From: DAISVY01 sp036826635
GTDB taxonomy: Bacteria > Zixibacteria > MSB-5A5 > GN15 > FEB-12
Length of the DNA stretch: 64,000 nt
Assembly: GCA_036826635.1 (NCBI GenBank)
Contig: DAISVY010000007.1
Location: 141,136 to 205,135, forward strand
Direction: 5' to 3'
How positions within the stretch are numbered: position 1 is the first letter of the stretch; each line of letters starts with the position of its first letter. Shown here in pieces: positions 8,781 to 16,736 of this stretch. The position numbers and the translations under genes are program-made. The notes beneath the pieces were generated by a model. The model made no database searches. It had not been told where the DNA came from and saw only the letters and a list, made by a program, of their open reading frames with translations.

Positions 8781-9227
8781 ATGGCTGGTAAGGAAAATCT
8801 CGCTGTTTTCGAGCTTGTCCGAGGCCCGCTTGAACGCGAGGGCTTCGAGCTGGCGGAGGTGGTGGTATCGCGTTACAAGAACAATGTAACCGTTAAGGTG
8901 TTCTTGTATGGACAGGATGGAGTGACCATTGATGACTGCGGTCGACTCACTCGTGTGATCGGGGAGCTTATCGACGGCAGTGGACTGTTCGCCGACGGCT
9001 ATGCGCTTGAAGTTTCTTCCGCCGGTCTGGACAGGCCCCTGAATACGTCGCGCGATTTCAGGTATCGAATAGGCGAGACGGTCAGGGTCAAATTCGCAGA
9101 AAAGAAGCGCAAGGATCTTCGGGCGAAGATTCTGTCGGTTGAAGGTGAGAAAATACGATTTGAAGGCCCTGAAGGTGAATTGGTCGTCGATGTGGCTGAG
9201 ATCGAAAGAGCAAAAATCGTTTTCTGA
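8781..9227 (+). CDS. rimP: Ribosome maturation factor RimP
   Basis: The protein has 148 residues from ATG 8781 and is needed for maturation of the 30S subunit. The segments SRYKNNVTVKVFLYGQDG and YALEVSSAGLDRPL match the conserved RimP core, and the SSAGLDRPL signature is diagnostic. An in-frame GTG at 8745 lies inside the terminator hairpin and is not favoured. It is the first gene of the classical rimP-nusA-infB operon, with nusA starting 14 bases after its stop. Confidence 0.93.
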   Translation: MAGKENLAVFELVRGPLEREGFELAEVVVSRYKNNVTVKVFLYGQDGVTIDDCGRLTRVIGELIDGSGLFADGYALEVSSAGLDRPLNTSRDFRYRIGETVRVKFAEKKRKDLRAKILSVEGEKIRFEGPEGELVVDVAEIERAKIVF

Positions 9228-9241
9228 GGAGAATAGCTGGT

Positions 9242-10702
9242 ATGGCGTTTGACATGGTAGAGGCAATGACCCTTATCGCCAGGGAAAAGAACATAGATTT
9301 CGACGCTGTCGTGGAAACGCTGGAAGCCAGTCTGCTGGCCGCCGCCAAAAAGAAGTATGCCACCACTGATAACATCTCGTTCCGGTTTGATCGCAAAACC
9401 AACGAGCTGTACATGATTGTCACCAAGAAGGTCGTGGACAAGCTGGCTGACAAGGATCTCGAAATCAGCCTCAATGAGGCCAAAGAGATCGACGAGACCG
9501 CCGAACTGGGCGATGAGCTGGATATCTATTTGGATTATGAGACCGAGTTCGGGCGCAATGCCATTGCCTCGGCCAAACAAATCCTGGTGCAAAAGATACG
9601 CGATGTCGAGCACGAACGTATCTATGAAGAGTATATCGACAAAGTCGGCACTCTTGTCTCGGGCGTTGTACAGCAGATCGACAAAGGCAACGTCATTGTC
9701 AATCTCGGGCGCGGCGAAGGTGTCATGCCCATTAAAGAACAAATTCCGCGTGAGAAGTTCCGGCAGGGTGACCGGGTGCGTGCTTACATTCTTGATGTTC
9801 AGATAACGCCGCGCGGCCCGCAAATTACGCTGTCGCGGGTTAACAACGAATTCCTCAAGGCGCTCTTTGCTCTTGAAGTGCCCGAAATATACGAGAAGGT
9901 AATCGAGATCAGAGCTATCGCGCGCGAGCCCGGGGAAAGAGCCAAAATCGCCGTCTATTCGTCCGATGATCGCATCGATCCGGTCGGGGCCTGTGTTGGC
10001 ATCAAGGGTGTTCGCGTGCAGTCGATTGTCCGTGAGGTCAACAACGAACGGATTGACATTGTACCGTATACGTCCAATCCCGACGTGTTCGTGGCCCGGG
10101 CCCTGGCTCCCGCCAAAGTAATCGACATGGAGTCCTTCGATATCGAACAGAAGATGACCGTGGTCGTAGCCGACGATCAGTTGTCACTGGCTATCGGGCG
10201 CAATGGTCAGAATGCGCGGTTGGCCTCCAAACTGACCGGGTGGAAGGTAAATATCCTTTCCGAGAGTCAGTACAACGAAGAGAAGCGCCGTGAAGCCGAA
10301 ATGCTGCTTCCGGTCGGGCAGGTCGAGGGTATCGGGGCGAAGATTCGCGACCGTTTGATTGAAGCTGATATCAGTACCGTGCAGCGTTTGGCTCAGGCCA
10401 CACCCGAGGCGTTGAGCCGGATCGACGGGGTCGGTCAGCGCACGGCCGAAACGCTCATTGAGCGTGCCAGGAAAATGGTGGGGGAACTGGAAGAGGAATA
10501 CCGGAAACGTCAGGAGGAAGCTAAGGCGACGGAGAAAGACGAGGAAGCGGAGGAAGGAAAGCTTGAGGAGTCGGATGTTTTCGAGGACGATCAGGAATAT
10601 GTCACGGAAGAAGATGACGTCCCCGAAGCGAAAGCTCCCGAGTTTGATGATGTTGAAGACGAGAACGAGGGTGAGGCTCAAACAGGAGAGCGGCCTGAGT
10701 AG
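9242..10702 (+). CDS. nusA: Transcription termination/antitermination factor NusA
   Basis: This 486-residue protein binds RNA polymerase and nascent RNA, controlling pausing and termination. In order it has the N-terminal RNAP-binding domain (about 1-125), an S1 domain (about 130-200, GTLVSGVVQQIDKGNVIV), two KH domains (ACVGIKGVRVQSIVRE and LAIGRNGQNARLASKLTG), and a helix-hairpin-helix region (VEGIGAKIRDRLIEA, IDGVGQRTAETLIE). A strongly acidic tail of about 65 residues follows. The highly acidic end resembles the autoinhibitory C-terminal parts of some NusA proteins, though its role here is inference. GAGGAGA precedes the ATG. It may feed back on the terminator hairpin upstream of rimP. 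Confidence 0.96.
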   Translation: MAFDMVEAMTLIAREKNIDFDAVVETLEASLLAAAKKKYATTDNISFRFDRKTNELYMIVTKKVVDKLADKDLEISLNEAKEIDETAELGDELDIYLDYETEFGRNAIASAKQILVQKIRDVEHERIYEEYIDKVGTLVSGVVQQIDKGNVIVNLGRGEGVMPIKEQIPREKFRQGDRVRAYILDVQITPRGPQITLSRVNNEFLKALFALEVPEIYEKVIEIRAIAREPGERAKIAVYSSDDRIDPVGACVGIKGVRVQSIVREVNNERIDIVPYTSNPDVFVARALAPAKVIDMESFDIEQKMTVVVADDQLSLAIGRNGQNARLASKLTGWKVNILSESQYNEEKRREAEMLLPVGQVEGIGAKIRDRLIEADISTVQRLAQATPEALSRIDGVGQRTAETLIERARKMVGELEEEYRKRQEEAKATEKDEEAEEGKLEESDVFEDDQEYVTEEDDVPEAKAPEFDDVEDENEGEAQTGERPE

Positions 10703-10762
10703 CGGATCAGGGAGATACCGGATGCAAGGTGGAGAATCCCCGGTCATCGGAGGTGATAACGA

Positions 10763-13177
10763 GTGACAGCTAATACCAAGAGAATCTACGACCTGGCCAA
10801 AGAGTACAAAGTTTCTTCCCATGCCATGCTGAAGATCATTCAGGAGTTGGGTTTTGACGCTAAATCTCATATGTCGGTCGCTCTGCCGGAAATGATCAAT
10901 GCTGTCAGTTTGAGATTCGCGCAGGAGAAGCAGGAAGCCAAGCGCGAAATGGAGCAAAAGCTACGGGCGGCTAAAGAAGCTGAGCGTCAAAAGGCAGCCG
11001 AGAAGGCCAAAGCCGAGGCGGAAGCGAAGGCCAGGGCCAAAGCTCGGGTGGAAGCCGAGGCCAGAGCAAAATCTCAGGCGGTGGAAAAGGATAAGACTCC
11101 CGCCAGGGCAAAAGTGATCCCCCGAGCTGTCGAGAAAAAGCCGCGCGTAGAACCGAAACCCGACGTTGAAGAAGTGGTTAGCGAGAAGGCGGAGGCTGCG
11201 CCCGACGGTGATAAGAGCGGTAATAAAGTTGATGTCGTCGGTATGTTCCGGAAGGCCGAGAAGAAAAAGAAACGACGTGATCGGCGGCGTAAAAAAGATA
11301 AGCGCGAAGTCGACCAGACGGAAGTGGCCCGTAGTTTCCGGGCTACTATGGCCAACCTCAGCGGGGTAAAAGGGAAACGCAAATACAAGCGGGGACCCGG
11401 ACAGCAAGATATCGACGACGTGGAAAACGCCAACGTTATCGAAATCAACGAATTCATGTCAGTTGCCGAACTGGCCAATATCATGGATCACAAGCCGGCC
11501 GAGGTTGTGGCCAAGCTTCTGGAGCTCGGTATGATGGCCACCATCAACCAGCGGCTGGATATGGATACGATAGAGATGATCGCCTCCGAATTCGGTTTCG
11601 AAACCAAACAGGTTACCGAAATCGGAGAAGAGATACGACAGCAGGAAAACGAAGATGCCCTGGTGTCACGTGCTCCGGTGGTTACGGTCATGGGGCATGT
11701 GGACCATGGCAAAACGTCGTTGCTTGACTATATTCGAAAAACCAATGTCGTGGCCGGTGAAGCCGGGGCTATCACGCAGCATATCGGTGCTTATGAAGTT
11801 CAGGTCGACGGTCAGCGGATCGTTTTTCTCGACACCCCCGGTCACGAAGCGTTTACGGCGATGCGCGCCCGTGGCACCCAGATTACCGACATTGTTGTCC
11901 TGATTGTGGCCGCCGATGAGGGTATCCGCCCGCAGACGATTGAGGCTATCGATCATGCCCGCGCGGCCGGTGTGCCCATCGTGGTTGCTTTGAGCAAAAT
12001 AGACAAGCCCGGTGCAAACCCCAACGAGGTCCGAACACAGTTGGCCAACCAGAACCTGTTGGTGGAAGATTGGGGCGGCAAAGTTATCGCCGTCGAGATT
12101 TCTTCGAAAACCGGTCAGGGAGTAGACAAGCTGCTGGAAATGATCCTGTTGCAGGCGGAAATGATGGATCTGAAGGCTGATCCGTCTATCCGCGGGCAGG
12201 GCGTGGTGGTCGAGGCCCGACTGGAAAAAGGGCGTGGTCCGGTCAGCACGGTGCTCATTCAGCGGGGAACCTGCAAGGTGGGTGACCCCATCGTAGCCGG
12301 TGTGCACAGCGGTCGTATCAGAACTATCGTCGATGACCGTGATCAGCGTCTGGATAAGATCGGTCCGTCAACCCCGGCCCAGATAACCGGTTTGTCGGGT
12401 GTTCCTCAGGCCGGTGACAGTTTCCTGGTTGTTAAGGACGATCATGAGGCGCGCGAGGTTACACTTAAGCGCGATCAGGTAAAACGGGAATACGATTTCC
12501 GTCGGCCTCAGGGACCGGTAACACTTGACCGTATCTTTACTCAGATACAGGAAGGCCAGATCAAGGAAGTCCGGCTTGTAATCAAGGGCGACGTTGACGG
12601 TTCGGTGGAAGTGTTATCCGATACTCTTGGAAAGATCGCCACCGATGAAGTCAAGACCAGTATCATCCGGCGCGGCGTGGGAGCTATTACGGAATCCGAC
12701 GTTTTGCTTGCGGCGGCCTCCGATGCTATCATTATCGGTTTTCAGGTTTCCCCGGACGGCCGTGCCCGGGAACTGGCCAAGCGTGAAAAAGTGGATATCC
12801 GTCTATATGATATTATCTACGAAGCCGAGGACGATGTCAAAAAGGCGCTTGAAGGTCTCTTGTCACCGACTCTGTCCGAGGAGTTCGTCGGTATGGCCGA
12901 GGTGCGCAATACCTTCAAGGTCCCCAAGGTGGGACTCATTGCCGGTTGTTATGTCAAGCAGGGGAAGATCTCACGCAAGAACAAAGTACGACTCCTGCGG
13001 GACGGCAAACTGATTTATTCCGGGACTCTCGGTTCTCTTAAGCGGTTCAAGGACGATGTTAAGGAAGTCAAGGAAGGCTTCGAGTGCGGTTTGGGCATCG
13101 AAAACTTCAACGACGTCAAGGTCGGGGATATTGTCGAGGCGGTGGAAGTTGTTGAAACGGCCCGCACCCTCGGTTGA
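10763..13177 (+). CDS. infB: Translation initiation factor IF-2
   Basis: This 804-residue GTPase delivers initiator tRNA to the 30S subunit. The start is GTG 10763, six bases after a very strong GGAGGTGA (10749-10756). An IF2_N domain comes first, then a long charged helical linker rich in Lys/Glu/Ala (about 55-210), a second IF2_N domain, and the G domain. Visible motifs are G1 GHVDHGKT (311-318), G2 GAITQHI and G3 DTPGHEAF. The G4 motif reads SKID (411-414) instead of the usual NKID, a substitution of the guanine-contacting Asn. The C-terminal domains that bind fMet-tRNA are complete. It lies between nusA and rbfA as in many bacteria. Confidence 0.96.
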   Translation: MTANTKRIYDLAKEYKVSSHAMLKIIQELGFDAKSHMSVALPEMINAVSLRFAQEKQEAKREMEQKLRAAKEAERQKAAEKAKAEAEAKARAKARVEAEARAKSQAVEKDKTPARAKVIPRAVEKKPRVEPKPDVEEVVSEKAEAAPDGDKSGNKVDVVGMFRKAEKKKKRRDRRRKKDKREVDQTEVARSFRATMANLSGVKGKRKYKRGPGQQDIDDVENANVIEINEFMSVAELANIMDHKPAEVVAKLLELGMMATINQRLDMDTIEMIASEFGFETKQVTEIGEEIRQQENEDALVSRAPVVTVMGHVDHGKTSLLDYIRKTNVVAGEAGAITQHIGAYEVQVDGQRIVFLDTPGHEAFTAMRARGTQITDIVVLIVAADEGIRPQTIEAIDHARAAGVPIVVALSKIDKPGANPNEVRTQLANQNLLVEDWGGKVIAVEISSKTGQGVDKLLEMILLQAEMMDLKADPSIRGQGVVVEARLEKGRGPVSTVLIQRGTCKVGDPIVAGVHSGRIRTIVDDRDQRLDKIGPSTPAQITGLSGVPQAGDSFLVVKDDHEAREVTLKRDQVKREYDFRRPQGPVTLDRIFTQIQEGQIKEVRLVIKGDVDGSVEVLSDTLGKIATDEVKTSIIRRGVGAITESDVLLAAASDAIIIGFQVSPDGRARELAKREKVDIRLYDIIYEAEDDVKKALEGLLSPTLSEEFVGMAEVRNTFKVPKVGLIAGCYVKQGKISRKNKVRLLRDGKLIYSGTLGSLKRFKDDVKEVKEGFECGLGIENFNDVKVGDIVEAVEVVETARTLG

Positions 13178-13221
13178 GGGAAAGAGATTCTTCTTGAGAA
13201 AAACCTGATGACGGGCCGAGT

Positions 13222-13584
13222 ATGAGACAGTTCAAAAGATCGCAACGTCTGGGCGAGCAAATCCATCGCGATATTTCCCAGTTGCTCGAACGCGAGCTGG
13301 CGGAACTTACGCCCGGAATGCTTACGTTTACCCATGTCAGATTGAGCGACGATCTTCGTTACGCTAAAATATACTATTCGTTTCTGGGGACCCCGGAACA
13401 GCGGGCTCAGGTAGAGGAGTATCTGAATCGGGAAAACGGACGCATTCGCAGTGCGCTCGGTAAAAAACTGAGGGTGCGCAGTATTCCGGAATTGCAGTTC
13501 ACATTCGATCCTTCCGTGGAGGCGGGCATCAGAATCGAAAAGTTGTTGAATGAGATAAAGAGTGGTGAACGTACCTCGGACTGA
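13222..13584 (+). CDS. rbfA: 30S ribosome-binding factor RbfA
   Basis: This 120-residue KH-like protein assists late 30S maturation. The N-terminus (MRQFKRSQRLGEQIHRDISQ) and the segments FTHVRLSDDLRYAKIYYS and LRVRSIPELQFTFDPS match the RbfA family closely, and the length is typical. It follows infB by 44 bases, and its stop is one base before the next ATG. A cold-shock-linked role is known for the family but nothing in the sequence shows regulation here. Confidence 0.94.
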   Translation: MRQFKRSQRLGEQIHRDISQLLERELAELTPGMLTFTHVRLSDDLRYAKIYYSFLGTPEQRAQVEEYLNRENGRIRSALGKKLRVRSIPELQFTFDPSVEAGIRIEKLLNEIKSGERTSD

Positions 13585-13585
13585 C

Positions 13586-14581
13586 ATGAAGGCACGGGCC
13601 GTGGCTCCGATTTTGCCAATACAGCGAAAACTGCTCGCCGCCGACCGCATCATGGTGATCACTCATATTGATCCCGACGGGGACGCTCTCGGTACGCAGT
13701 TGGCCTTCGGGCGTTACCTGAAAGATCTCGGTAAAAGGGTGTTCCTGATCAGGGACTCCGAGATTCCGGACAAGTACCTGTTTCTGCCGGGGGTCGGTGA
13801 AATTATCTCGGTGGATGACCTGTCGGAAGAGCCGGAGATCGACACTCTTCTTATTCTGGAATGTCCGAGTCTGGAACGAGCCGGTCGGGCCGCTCGCTTT
13901 GCCGGGGATGATGTTACCATTATCAGCATAGATCATCATCAGGGTTCGGCTGAGGTTGGCGAGATTAACTGGTTGGATCTCGAAACTTCTTCGGTCGGTG
14001 AAATGACCTATGAGTATTTCTGTTCGGTCGGTTATGATATTCCCCCGGAGGTGGCCGTCCAGTTGTACACGGCGCTCATGACCGACACCGGTCGTTTTCG
14101 ATACCAGAGTACGTCACCGCGAACCATGGTTATTGCCGGTGAGTTGATAAACCTTGGAGCCGACCCGCGCATGATTTGCGATAACGTGTATTTCAACATG
14201 CGTCCGTCGACTATGATTCTGACCGGTAAGGTCCTGAGCACGATGGAATTTCATGATCATGGTCGCATTTGTCTGCTTACTTTGACTCGGGAAATGTTGC
14301 GGGAAGCCGGGGCCGACGAATCGGAATCCGACGGATTGGTCGATTTCTCTCTGTATACCAGGGGCGTGGTGGCCGGTGCTTTGCTAAAGGAAATCAGCGA
14401 AAACGAAACGAAAATTTCGCTGCGTTCGACCAACGGTGTTAACGTCGGCGAGATTGCGGCCCACCTGGACGGAGGGGGACATGTTAACGCCGCCGGTTGT
14501 CGCATGGCTCTGCCGCTGGAGAAGGCGCGCGTCGAATTGATCAAAATTTTGGGAGAGGCGAATGCCGCAAGCCGCGAATAA
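13586..14581 (+). CDS. nrnA: DHH/DHHA1 family phosphoesterase (NrnA-like oligoribonuclease)
   Basis: The protein has 331 residues. The N-terminal DHH domain shows THIDPDGDALGTQL (motif I), LLILECPSL, and the signature IDHHQ; a DTGRFRYQST stretch is also characteristic. The C-terminal DHHA1 domain ends with GGGHVNAAG. Relatives hydrolyse short oligoribonucleotides or dephosphorylate pAp, and some act on cyclic dinucleotides. Its place between rbfA and truB is a common arrangement. The DHH region reads LECPSL where many relatives have an Asp. The start is taken as ATG 13586, one base after the rbfA stop; in-frame GTG codons at 13562 and 13565 inside rbfA are alternatives. Confidence 0.88.
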   Translation: MKARAVAPILPIQRKLLAADRIMVITHIDPDGDALGTQLAFGRYLKDLGKRVFLIRDSEIPDKYLFLPGVGEIISVDDLSEEPEIDTLLILECPSLERAGRAARFAGDDVTIISIDHHQGSAEVGEINWLDLETSSVGEMTYEYFCSVGYDIPPEVAVQLYTALMTDTGRFRYQSTSPRTMVIAGELINLGADPRMICDNVYFNMRPSTMILTGKVLSTMEFHDHGRICLLTLTREMLREAGADESESDGLVDFSLYTRGVVAGALLKEISENETKISLRSTNGVNVGEIAAHLDGGGHVNAAGCRMALPLEKARVELIKILGEANAASRE

Positions 14582-15512
14582 ATACCACGGGGTGTTGCTG
14601 GTCGATAAGCCGGGCGGGCTTACCAGTCACGACGTAGTGGCGCGGATTCGCGAAGCTGTGGGGCAGCGTGCTGTCGGTCATGCCGGGACGCTTGATCCGG
14701 CGGCCGAAGGATTGTTGGTGGTGTGCCTGGGACGGGCTACGAAAATTGCCCGTTTTCTTTCCGGTCATGACAAAACGTACGAAGCTACTATACGACTGGG
14801 ACGCGAGTCGGCAACTTACGATGCCGAGGGACTTGATCCGAAAGTGGCACCGGCACCGGTTCCCGAGCTCGATGAAAAAGACCTGCGGCAATTGCTTGGC
14901 GAATTTACCGGTCGGATCAAACAGAAGGTGCCGGCTTTTTCCGCGGTTCATGTCGACGGTCACCGCTTGCATGAACTGGCTCGTCGCGGTGAAGAAGTCG
15001 AGTTACCGGAACGCGAGGTGGAAATTCACCACCTTGACCTGCTCGGTTTTGACGGAAACAGCCTGGAGGTCAGAATCGTTTGCAGTGCCGGGACCTATGT
15101 CCGATCTCTGGCGCACGATATCGGCCGCAGGCTGGGTTGCGGGGCCTACCTGGCCCGGCTGCGCCGTATTGCCTGCGGGCACCTCAACGTCGATCAGGCG
15201 GTCGATCTGGACGGGTTGAGCGACGCCCACCAGTCAGAAAAATTGTCCGACCGATTGATTTCTATCGATCACGTACTCGGTTTTAGTTGTGTGAAGTTGA
15301 ATGAGAGGTTCAGCGGATTGGTTCGACACGGTCGAGTACCCGGCTATGCCGATGTGCTCGCGTTGGAGGGAAGTTTCGATATCGGCGATTCCATTCTGGT
15401 TAAGGATTTTGCCGGGATAGTGATTGCCATCGGACATGCTACTGTTGCGTCGGCGGCTCTTGGGGCTGGTGCGGATCAGCGTATTCTGGAGTATGACAGG
15501 GTGTTGATGTGA
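14562..15512 (+). CDS. truB: tRNA pseudouridine(55) synthase TruB
   Basis: This 316-residue protein isomerises U55 in the T loop of tRNAs. The N-terminal GVLLVDKPGGLTSHDVV and the catalytic motif GHAGTLDPAAEGLL, containing the nucleophilic Asp, are intact. KVPAFSAVHVDGHRL and CSAGTYVRSLAHDIG follow as in the family. The C-terminal part, about 80 residues with ERFSGLVRHGRVP, is probably a small PUA-like domain. The ATG overlaps the end of the previous gene by 20 bases and the stop overlaps the ribF GTG, so translation is coupled along the operon. Confidence 0.96.
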   Translation: MPQAANKYHGVLLVDKPGGLTSHDVVARIREAVGQRAVGHAGTLDPAAEGLLVVCLGRATKIARFLSGHDKTYEATIRLGRESATYDAEGLDPKVAPAPVPELDEKDLRQLLGEFTGRIKQKVPAFSAVHVDGHRLHELARRGEEVELPEREVEIHHLDLLGFDGNSLEVRIVCSAGTYVRSLAHDIGRRLGCGAYLARLRRIACGHLNVDQAVDLDGLSDAHQSEKLSDRLISIDHVLGFSCVKLNERFSGLVRHGRVPGYADVLALEGSFDIGDSILVKDFAGIVIAIGHATVASAALGAGADQRILEYDRVLM

Positions 15513-16459
15513 GCACTGATTTTGTCCATGGCCTGAATAATCTTCCGGCGCCGCAACCGTCGGTGGTGACGGTCGGCACTTTCGACGGCATTCACCTCGG
15601 GCACCAGGCTATTTTCCGGCGTGTTCGTCAGGTTGCCGACGAGTACGGACTCCGGCCGATACTGGTGACTTTTCATCCGCATCCCCGGGAACTCGTGTCG
15701 CCGCACGATAAGCCGATGCTGTTGACATCTCTTACCGAGAAAGAGCTTTTTGTCCCCTGTTATTTCGAGGGGACGGTTCTGGTCATGCCGTTTGACCGAC
15801 AGTTGATGAATCTCGGACCTGACGAGTTTGTGCGAAATGTTTTATTAGACAAAATCGGTCTGAAGAAGCTGGTAGTTGGGTACAACCATGCTTTGGGCAA
15901 AAATCGCGCGGGAACTATCGATGAACTGACTCGGCTGAGTTCCAAATATGACTTTGACGTTGAGGTAGTGGAACCTATAATTCATGATGGGGCGAAGGTG
16001 TCGTCGAGCAGAATCCGCCGGGCTATGACCCTGGGGCGCTATTCTCAGGCCCGGGAGCTTCTGGGTCATGAATACGCGATTGCCGGCATGGTGGAGCGGG
16101 GGATAGGGCTTGGTCGTCAGCTCGGGTATCCCACGGCTAACATTCGCTATGGGGAACGCAAGCTCCTGCCTCCCGAGGGAGTATATGCGTGCTGGACGGA
16201 AATCGGAGATGAGAAGAAGAGCGGCATGATGTTTATCGGCCAGAACCACTTCAATCCGGTGGCCAGGGTGTCGGTCGAGGCGAACCTGTTCGATTTTGAT
16301 CGGGATATTTATGATAGAGAGTTGGTGGTTTACCCCACCGAATTCGTGAGGCGAAACCGATTGTTCAAAGAACGCGACGCGCTTATCGAACAGCTTAAAC
16401 AAGATAAAATACAAGTGTTGGAAATACTACGTAGAGGAGAAAAGACAGAATGTCATTAG
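15509..16459 (+). CDS. ribF: Bifunctional riboflavin kinase/FAD synthetase
   Basis: This 316-residue enzyme converts riboflavin to FMN and then FAD. The N-terminal nucleotidyltransferase half carries VGTFDGIHLGHQAIF with the HxGH motif, TFHPHPRELV, and VSSSRIRRAM. The C-terminal riboflavin kinase half has LGYPTANI and NHFNPVARVSVEANLFDFD. The start is GTG 15509, overlapping the truB stop codon. The 3' end overlaps rpsO by 10 bases. The ribF-rpsO neighbourhood is common in bacteria. Confidence 0.95.
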   Translation: MSTDFVHGLNNLPAPQPSVVTVGTFDGIHLGHQAIFRRVRQVADEYGLRPILVTFHPHPRELVSPHDKPMLLTSLTEKELFVPCYFEGTVLVMPFDRQLMNLGPDEFVRNVLLDKIGLKKLVVGYNHALGKNRAGTIDELTRLSSKYDFDVEVVEPIIHDGAKVSSSRIRRAMTLGRYSQARELLGHEYAIAGMVERGIGLGRQLGYPTANIRYGERKLLPPEGVYACWTEIGDEKKSGMMFIGQNHFNPVARVSVEANLFDFDRDIYDRELVVYPTEFVRRNRLFKERDALIEQLKQDKIQVLEILRRGEKTECH

Positions 16460-16719
16460 ACAAGCAACAGAAGGCGACGGTTGTCGAGAAAAACCGCCTT
16501 CACGAAACGGACACGGGTTCCCCGGAAGTGCAAATTGCACTTTTTACGGAGCGCATCTCGTACCTGACCGATCACATGAAAATGCACAAGAAAGATTTTC
16601 ATTCCCGTCACGGCCTGCGCAAGCTGATCGGTCAGAGGCGGCGCATGCTCGATTATCTGAAAGATCGCGATATCGAAAGCTATCGTGATGTAGTCAAGCG
16701 GTTGGGACTCCGGCGGTAA
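16450..16719 (+). CDS. rpsO: 30S ribosomal protein S15
   Basis: The 89-residue length and the sequence ETDTGSPEVQIALFTERI, HKKDFHSRHGLRKLIGQ and RRRMLDYLKDRD are typical of S15, a primary 16S rRNA binder in the central domain of the small subunit. AGAGGAG (16434-16440) lies nine bases before the ATG, inside the end of ribF. pnp follows 17 bases after the stop, the classic rpsO-pnp order, but too closely for a separate terminator hairpin or pnp leader. Confidence 0.97.
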   Translation: MSLDKQQKATVVEKNRLHETDTGSPEVQIALFTERISYLTDHMKMHKKDFHSRHGLRKLIGQRRRMLDYLKDRDIESYRDVVKRLGLRR

Positions 16720-16736
16720 GGAAGTGATAGGAGTAT

